Source: a virus. Taken from it: DNA of 58,240 nt. A model generated the notes under the pieces. The model was not told where the DNA came from and ran no database searches. It worked only from the letters and a program-made list of their open reading frames with translations. Made by a program: the position numbers and the translations under genes. Shown here one piece after another: positions 45,253-54,500 of this stretch (within the stretch, counting starts at the first letter, position 1; every line of letters begins with the position of its first letter). The DNA is taken from IMG/VR virus record IMGVR_UViG_3300034062_001582, positions 1 through 58,240 of that record, one strand, 5' to 3'.

Positions 45253-45581
45253 ATTTAGCCGCTTTATTAGGAGAAGTTTTTCTTTTAGGTAATTGGAAAA
45301 ATTACGAAGAACTAGAAGAAAGCCTCTCAATGCCAGAACTTGTTCAAACATTTAAGTCAATGCAGAAAAGTGAGTCAGAGAAAAGAAAGTTCTTAGCAGC
45401 AATTCAAGGCATTGAGTTAGACAGTGAAGAAGAAGAAAACAAAGGTCCTACCTTTGAAGATATACAAAGAAGGGCACTTGGAATAGAAGCATCAGGAGAT
45501 GATGTTGTCTCATTACAAGGCTCATTTGCAGCAGAAGCTGGCTTTGGTATTGGAGCAGGATTAGGATACTCAAAGGAGTAG
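44920..45581 (+). CDS. Tail assembly chaperone, -1 frameshift product
   Basis: A -1 shift at C-CCA-AAC (45210-45216) joins the first 99 residues to a second frame that is open from there through 45581, giving about 220 residues (PSSGSGSGWAELDLAALL follows the slip). The extension contains ESLSMPELVQTFKSM and an acidic stretch (LDSEEEENKGP). The ATG at 45330 is inside this extension and is not needed as a start. The fused G-T arrangement is standard for siphoviruses; here it is read directly from sequence. Confidence 0.82.
45210..45216 (+). promoter_or_regulatory. Slippery heptamer for -1 frameshifting
   Basis: CCCAAAC in the frame X-XXY-YYZ of the short chaperone, 33 bases before its stop codon. 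GC-rich sequence downstream (TAGCGGCAGCGGTTCTGGC) could form a stimulatory structure. Confidence 0.8.
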
Positions 45582-45586
45582 ATTAC

Positions 45587-48500
45587 TTGGCTGAACAAAA
45601 CATTAATACGAACATAACTGCGACGGCAAACTTTTCAAGTTTAACAGCGCAGTTAAGAGCCGTAACCGCCGAGTTAGTTAAACTTCAAGCTACAACCATT
45701 GGATTAGATAGAAATCTATCTAATGAAGTAGGCAGAATGAATCGTTCATTTGCCGAAACAATGCGAGCAACTGGACAATTTTCTTCACACTTTGTAACAC
45801 TTGAATCTGATGTACAAAAGTTTGGAAAGAGGCTAGATACTGGCCGAATGAAACTTGGCGAGTACTTTGGAGTCTGGCAAGGACACACAAGAAAAACAAG
45901 TACATTAATTAAAGATCTTGCTAAGCAGCAAGTATTAATGGAACAAGCTGTATTGCAACCCCTGGGAAGAAATGCCCAGGGGCAAATGCAATACAATGTC
46001 CACGTAGCTAATGGACTAGATCTTTTAAAAAATAGAACTGCTTTATTAAGACAAGAGGCATCAATTCTTAACAAGGTGATGCTTGATGGATCCAACCAGC
46101 TTATCAACTGGGGTAAAAATACACAGTGGGCAGGACGCCAGTTAACAGTTGGATTAACAGTTCCAATGATGGCATTTGGTGCGGCAGCACAAAAAGCATT
46201 CCTAGAAGCAGACCAGCAGCTAGTTAGACTTACAAAGGTTTACGGTGGTTTAGCAGAAACATCTTCTGCAGAACTAAAGCAAGTTAGAAAAGATGTCGAG
46301 GAGACAGCAAAAGAATTAGCGTCTATCTATGGTGCATCATATAAAGAAACAATCGCATTAGCAGCGGATATTGCAGCAACTGGCAAGCAAGGAAATGACC
46401 TGCTTGTATCAACGCAAGAAACAACAAGACTTTCTATCCTTGGTGAAGTAGATAGACAAGATGCAATGAAAGCAACTCTTGCTATTCAAAATGCATTTAA
46501 ACAAAGCAATGATGAGTTAGCACAATCAATTAACTTCCTTAACGCAGTTGAAAACCAGACCTCAACATCTCTTGCGGATTTAGTTGAAGCAATTCCAAAA
46601 GCAGGACCAGTAATTGAATCTCTTGGTGGAAACGTTCAAGATCTTGCTCTTTATTTAACTGCAATGAAAGAAGGCGGAGTAAATGCATCAGAAGGTGCTA
46701 ATGCCATTAAGTCATCTCTTGCATCACTTATTAACCCAACTAAAGTTGCAAAAGAAATGTTTATGGGATTTGGAATTGATCTTGGATCAATTGTAAAGAG
46801 TAATGCTGGAGATGTAACTGCAACAATATTAGCACTACAAGCATCATTAGATAAGCTAGATCCGTTACAAAAAGCTCAGGCAATTGAGCAACTTTTTGGA
46901 AAATTCCAGTTTGCTCGTATGGGAGCTTTATTTAATAACCTTGGAAAAGAGGGCTCACAAACTTTACAAGTATTAGATTTGATGAAAGCAAGCACAGAAG
47001 AGCTAGCAAGTATAGCAGACCGAGAATTAAAGGCTATGACAGAGTCTGCATCTGGACAATACAAAAGAGCACTTGAAACAATTAAGGCAGAACTTGCAGG
47101 CGTCGGTGATCAGTTCTTAAAGATAAGCACATTTGTATTAAAAACAATCAGCGGAATAATTAAGTTTGTAGAAAACCTACCAGGACCAATCAAGTCATTA
47201 CTGACATTCCTTGGTGGACTAACAGCATTTGCAGGACCACTTATCATGCTTACTGGTGTGCTTGGAAACTTCCTTGGATATATTATCAAGGGAGTATTCC
47301 ATCTAAAGCAATTATTTAAGGGTGGCTCAGGATTTAAATTATTAACACCTGAAATGATGGCAGCAGCAGAAGCTGGTAAGGTTGTAGAAAAATCATTCTT
47401 TAGTGATGCACAAGCTGCAATAGCATTAGAGACAGCAGTTAATAATCTTGCAGCGTCATTTGATAGATTGAAAGCAAGCGCATTAAATTCAGCAGTTGCA
47501 ACAAGCTCAAGTATAAGTACAATGGGTGGAGCAACAGTATTGTCTCCAACAGGCGTTGCAGCAAATGCAGAAAGAATGGCAGATAAAGATAGCAAGTTTA
47601 TAGGTGCTCCTTATAGCAGACAATTTGCACACACCATACCTGCAGCTATACAGCAGCCAGGAACCATATTTGGCGTTGTTCCAAACCCAGGTCCAGTAAA
47701 TGTTAGAGTAAGCAACAATCCACAGATGTATATGGATCAGGATCTTCCAAGAGTTCCTGGCGTAACATCTATAAGTGGAGTTTCTACGGGAATCGTAGCT
47801 GCAGAAGCTGCTAAATGGCATGCTATGACAGCAGCAATTGCTACACAGTCACAAGCAGAGCTTTCATTATTAAAGACCGAAGTAGCAGCAACTGGCACAG
47901 TTACACATGAGTTATCTTCAGTATACCAAGCAATGCTTCCACAGATGCAGCAGCTCACACAATTGGCTGCAGATGAAGGAGCCATGATTGTAAGACAGCT
48001 ACAGCAAGGTGTAATTACTGTAGATCAAGCAAGAGCAAAAATTATTTCATTAAATGCAACTATTGAAGTTATGATGGCAGAGACAGCTGCACAGGTTGCC
48101 GCTGGTATGGGAAGAGGAATAAATCTAACCACAGTACCATTTACTAGCCAGCCAGTGGTTGATCCAGTAACTGGCAAGTCTAACATGAAAGAAATGTTCC
48201 ATAAGCCAGAGACAGCAGCTCTTGTCGATAAGGTGGCAGAAGGATTAGGTGTTAGAACTTCTGGAGGCGGATACAGCATAGAAACAACTAAGCCAAGAAT
48301 TATTCTTCCAAAGAGAGGTCCACTTAGAGGCTTTAATGATGGTGGATATGTATACACATTAGAAGATGGCCCAGTTGTACCTGGTGACAAGAGTGTAAAC
48401 TATGACAATACAATGGCAAAAATACCAGTTGGTGGTTTTGTATTAAATCAAGATGCAACAAGAAATAATCCACAGCTAGTGGAATATGCAAAAAAGAGTA

Positions 48501-51500
48501 AGCCATATAACCGTGGCGGAATGATTGATGCAATGCTGACTCCATATGAGACAGTATTTACACCAGAACAAACACAAGAGATGTTGCCTATACTAGAGGC
48601 AGCAAATAACGGACAAAGAATTCAATTTAGAAATGCAGGCGGAATTTTAGGCGGACCAATTGTTTCTGGTAAGCACAATTATGGAAGAATCAATCTACCA
48701 AAAACTGTTATAGATGCAGCAGAAGATCTTTTGTCTCCAATAATGAAGATGGGTAAGAGAGTTGCAACTTCTGGATCTAATGCTCAAAAATTTGTTGACG
48801 AAGCACTAGGAAAAGCAGCACCAGCAAAACGCACACTTAAAAATCCATTTGGATATTTCTTTGTTGGTAACTGGGGACTCAATACTAGAAAAACAACAAA
48901 CTCAAAGATAAATACCAGTACAGCAAAGCCACAAGAAATAATAGATGACATCATGTCACTCCCTCCTGCAGAAGCACTACCAGCACTAAGAAGATTCTTA
49001 AAGGTAAATAAAATAGATGACGAGATGGCAGACTCATTAGTTTTAGAAGCAAGAGACAAAATTGTAGGAAACTTCCAAGCACATGGGGATACATTAATTG
49101 GAGAAAAATTATTTGCAAAAGCACAACACGATGTATATTTAGAGATAGCAGAAAGATTAGGGTTAAGAAAGAAATATATTAGGTCTTTAGGTATACCTGG
49201 ACAAAGAAGAGCATTCCGTAAACCAGGAGATACTAAATCTGGATTTAAAGCTGCCACAGGAATAAATCCTTATGGCACAACAAACGTAGATGAATTAATT
49301 GCAAAGAATGATGAATTCGGAACAGACTTCATGGGTTCTTATGAATCATACAATCCTAAAGGAATGACAGTTAATGGTGAGCGTGGAGCTTTTGCTCATA
49401 TGCAGCTTGATGAATTTGAAGAATTTGCAATGGGCGGACCTATTTTAAAGAAGAAAAGAAACTACGGCAGACTGTTTCTTGGAATGCCTAAATCAATTAA
49501 GCAGGTTCAAGAGCAAAGAAAACGTAGAGAGGTTATGGAGCAGACGACAGAAGCAGTAAACAAGAGTCGTTTTGCAAAAGAAGAACCAACTAACTTTGGA
49601 AAGAAAGAAGAAGATACAAAAGGTCACAGCTTCCCAGTCGAAGGCGTGGGCGGAGTGTACACAAAGCCAGACGGAACAAGAGTATTTGTTAAGCCAGTCC
49701 TTGATGAAACTGCCGCACTTGCTGAGCAAAGATATAATGCAATACACCAAGGCGCACATAGACTAACACCACCTCAGCAGGAAATAAGGGTAATGATAGA
49801 CCCGACAGATCCAGCAGGGAAAAGAAAGCTTCTTGTTCTTGAATCACCTTATGATCCAAGATTTGCAAGCTTACCAAAAGAAATGTCAGAGCAGGAGTAC
49901 TTCCAGCAGTTACTTGCATCAGCATTAAGAGGAGATAAAGACTTATCACCTGGCAACATTGGAGGAAGTTTTGTTGCAGACGGCGGAACCATGGGTGTAT
50001 TTAAAACAGCTTCTGGTTTGAGATCATATGCAGACGATATGCCATCAGTTGCAGAACAAGCAAGAATTAATTTACTTGGCGTAAAGGGCGGAGCAAAGAG
50101 ATTCTTTGCAGAATCAACAGTAGACATTCCAAGAGGAATGACCCCTCAGCAATATCAGCAATCAATGCTTAATGAAATTGATGAAGTTCTTCCTAGACTA
50201 AAAGAAACAATTGCTGGCTTTAAAGGTCTAACTCCAAGAGAAGAAGAAGTTTATGCTGCAATGATACAAAGACTTGAAGATGCAAGACATGTAAACTGGA
50301 AAGAGTTCCATGGCATACATTCAGCAGTCAAGCCAACAGCTCCAAAATCATTAACACCAGCAGCACTTGCTAAATTAGAAGAAGCTGCAGCATTAAGAGC
50401 AAGACAAAAGGGCCACGCAGCAAGCTTAAGCGATATGGCATTTAAATCTGATGCTAATGGATTTAATGGCGGTGGATTAATCAATGTTATTAAATCTCTT
50501 GCTATGCGTAGAATTGGCGCAGGGTTTGGCAAGAATACAACTGGCGGGTGGGGAGTAACATCACTAGAAATAGGAATGGCAGAAAAGCTATTTGCTTCTA
50601 GCGGATTAACAAAGAGAACACAAAGAATTCTTTATGACAAGTTTGCAGAAGCACTTGCAAAAGAAATGCCTTATGGCTATTCTAAAAATGCACAAGGACA
50701 ATTACTGAAAGCACTAGAGCCAGATATTATGGACTCAGTTATTAGATCAGCCGCATCATCTACAATTTCCGCACCAGAAGGAAGAAAAGTATTATCTGCA
50801 ATAGACAGAGATATCCTTAAAAGAAGATACACAAACTGGGAATCAAGAAAAGATACTCCGTTAACAGAAGAGTTAAAGAAATTAATATTTGGCTTAGAGG
50901 GTAGAGAAAAGGGTGGACCTGTATCTGGTGGAACACCTTACATAGTTGGAGAAAAGGGACCAGAGCTATTTGTTCCTATGAACAGTGGAGGTATTGTTCC
51001 TAACCATGCATTAGGCGGAATGATTAAAAGTGGAAAGTATAATTATGGAGCACTAGGTCCAGTTGCAGGTATTGTTGCACAGCAAGCTTTACCACTAGCT
51101 GCATTTATGTTATTGCCAAAAGCTTTAGAGAAGTTAGGAATCGCTAGCGAAAAATCAAATCTTATTCTAAATGGAATCTTTGCGGTAATGACTGCTGGAT
51201 CAATTTACAAGGGTATAAAAACTGCAAAGGCTGCTAAGGCTGCAACTGGTGCTACAGGAGAAGCAACGGCAGCTGTTGCAGCAGAAAGAAACGTTGGTAG
51301 GTTTGGTCAAAGTTTAGCAAAGCTTAATGCTGCTGGCAAAGCAATTCCTGGTTGGGGCAAGGTTGCAATATTTGCATTAACAACACTTGCAACAGTCTCT
51401 TATGGAGCATGGGAGAATGCAAGAAAAGCAAGACTTGCTTCTCAAGAAGCATTAGATGTAAATGAAATACAAGCAAAACAACTTGGCATAACATACACAA

Positions 51501-54500
51501 GCCTAACAGACAAAATTAAAAAAGCAACAGAAGCTGCAAAGGCACAGGGAGAGTTAGCAAAGATTAAGGCTGCTGGATCTACCGCTATAGGCGGCGGAAT
51601 CAATATGTCTGTAAAAGAACTTAATGCTCTACAAAAGAAAGCTAAAGAAACACAAGGTGACATCGTACAGATGTTTAATAACCTTGATGAAAATGATGTT
51701 ACAAAAGCAGCAACAGCACTCAAGGTTCAGCTAGTTGCAGCAGGAAAATCAGCACAAGAAGCTGCAAAAGAAATTTACAGCATTATATCTGTTTCAAATA
51801 AAGCTGCCCAGGCAACTGCAGCTGTATCCTCATCAGAATTTTTAAGAGTAGTAGACAGAGCATCCGCAGCAAGAGTAGCAATAGAGACATTTGTTAAATC
51901 AATTGAAGGCGCAGATGTAGACAAAAAAGAAATAGCAGCCTCATTTAGCGGCGGGCTAGATGCAATACAGCTATACTACCAAAGCCTAGTTGGAATAAAA
52001 GATGAGACTGGAAAAGCAAAGACACAGACAGAGGCTCTAAATGACACAATAGAGCAAATGAATGCAAATAAGAATAATCAAAAAGATATTGGCGATGACA
52101 TATTAAATCTTCTTGTAAAAGAAAACCCTTTATACAAAGATATACTTAATTCAAATGATAGCATGGTTGATGCATGGGCAAAAATACAGCTTTATACAAA
52201 TGGAGTAACTGCTAATCTATCAGGGTTAAGCGGACAAGAAGCACAAGATTTGCTACAGGTAGTGACAGCAATTTCACAAGCTGCATCTGAAATGACTACA
52301 AATGCTAACTTATTAAATAACCCACTTGATGCAATTGCAGATTATGGAACAGCAGCAAAACTTGCATACGATAAAGCAAAGAAGGCCTCAGACGATGCAA
52401 CAAAGAATGCTCAAAAGAATGCAGATGCAGAGATAAAGGCTCTAGACAAGAAGATAGAAAAGATCAACGAAGAAGCAGATGCAAGAATACGTGCTATTGA
52501 AGATCAAGCAGAAAAGCAAGATTATTTAACAGAGGTACAAAAAGAGCAACTAAATTACCAGCAAGCATTGTTAGCTGGAGATATGTCACGTGCAGCACAG
52601 TCACAGCTTAATATACAAAGTCTAACAAACGAAAGACAAAAAACATTATCAATAGATGCAATCCAAGACAAAAGAGATGCAGAAGTTAAAAAGCTTGAAC
52701 AGGCAAAAGCTGCAGTTCAAGAGAGACTTATTAAGCTTCAAGAGAAAGCAAACAAGCTACAGGAAATTGCTAACATTAAGCAAAAAGAATATGCATCGAT
52801 ACAGGCGCTACAGCAAAGTATTGCAACTACTATATCAAAAGCTGGAATGACAACAGATGAGGGTGTTCTAGGAACCTTGGCAAAAGCACTACAATCAGAC
52901 GTAGCAGCGTTAGCTGCAATAAATTCAGAAGGTGCAGCTGCAGCAAAAACAATTACAACTGGTGTTCCGATGACAGCAGCAAAAACAGTTACTGGTCCAA
53001 AGGGCTTAAGTTTCCAGCAGCCTGGCACAGCTGACTGGCTCACATATTTAAAAAAGATAACTAATGATCCTGGTGGAGCAAATAACTCAGCTGTAGAATA
53101 TGCAAAAAAATATTTTGATGGTTTTGGAACACACGTAGACTCATTTGGAATGTATGTCAAAAAGCTACTAGGCTTACCAGAAGTTGGTTCTGCTAGAAAG
53201 TTTGCTAACTCTTCAGGATCTCCAATAAAGCTAGTTCCAAAAGAAGGCGACCCTAATAGATATACAGATTCTAAAGGTAACACATACACTACTGCTGACG
53301 CATACGGAATAGCAAAACCAGCAGAAGATACAAAGGCTTCGTATAAATCATTTAAGCACCCAATTGCAGCCAACCGTGGTGGCAAGAGAATTTATGACAC
53401 TATGGGGCAGCCCCTTTATCAAGAGCATGTTGTGCAGTCTACTGGATATAGATTTATGCCAAATGGATTTGTGCTAGATAAGTCTGGTAATACTGTTGGA
53501 CTTTGGGCAAATGCTAACTACACAGATGGAACAATGGTTTCATATAATAAGGGCGGTAAGGTAAAGCACTTTGAGCCAGGAGGAAAAGTATCTGGTCCAG
53601 GAACAGGGACATCTGATTCCATTCCAGCCATGCTTTCAAATGGAGAGTATGTAATTAAAGCAGACTCAGTTTCAAAATATGGTGTAGAAACATTTGATGC
53701 TCTAAATGCACAGAAACTTGCAGGCGGTGGCGCAGTAGGATTAGGATCACCAGCACCAATAAATTCAGGATATTTAAATGAAGGTGGAATGATTCCAGGC
53801 TACAGGTTTGGTGGTCTTGCAAAAATAATTTCGGGCATAGTTGGTAAAATTTCTAAAATTTTCCCTAAAATAAAAGGTAACAGTGGATCAGTTGGTTTGC
53901 CTAAACCTAAACTGACTATGGCTCCTAAACCTACTGGCCCTTCAGCAGCAGCTATGGCAAGACTTACACCAGAAGAAAAAGCATTTGCAATGGCAGATAT
54001 TGATGCACAAGCAATCTCTGCAATTAAATTAGGAGATGCATCTACTCTTTCTATTCCAGATGAAGGATTTTCTTTTGTTCCAGCCAGAGCAAAGGCTGGG
54101 CAAGATGCTATTAAATCTGGGAATCCAGAAAGGATTAGCACAAGCACTGATCTTATCTGGGAACTTGTACAGTCTCAAAGAGAAGCATTTTTGAGAGCAA
54201 AGTATCCTAAAGCTAACTTAACAGACGTAAAAACATTTAATGAACTTTATGCAAAAGAATTTTATGGTGTCGGTAAAGATGATATTGTTAAGCTATTTAA
54301 AGGTGGATATGGAGAATCTCAAGGTGCTTCCTGGAGAACTGGATCAGATGCGACACCAACATATTTTTCAACAAACCCATATGTAGCAGCAGAGTATGCA
54401 AGATTTAAGGACAGAGTTCCTGTTGGTAAAGAATTGCCAATGTTTTCAATGGATGTTCCTCTCAGCCAACTAACCAAACCACTTGGACAGGGAGCTTCCA

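Noticed and set aside
45330-45581. Separate 83-codon gene behind the short tail chaperone
   Set aside because: The frame is open well upstream of its ATG up to the slippery site, so it is the frameshift extension rather than an independent gene.
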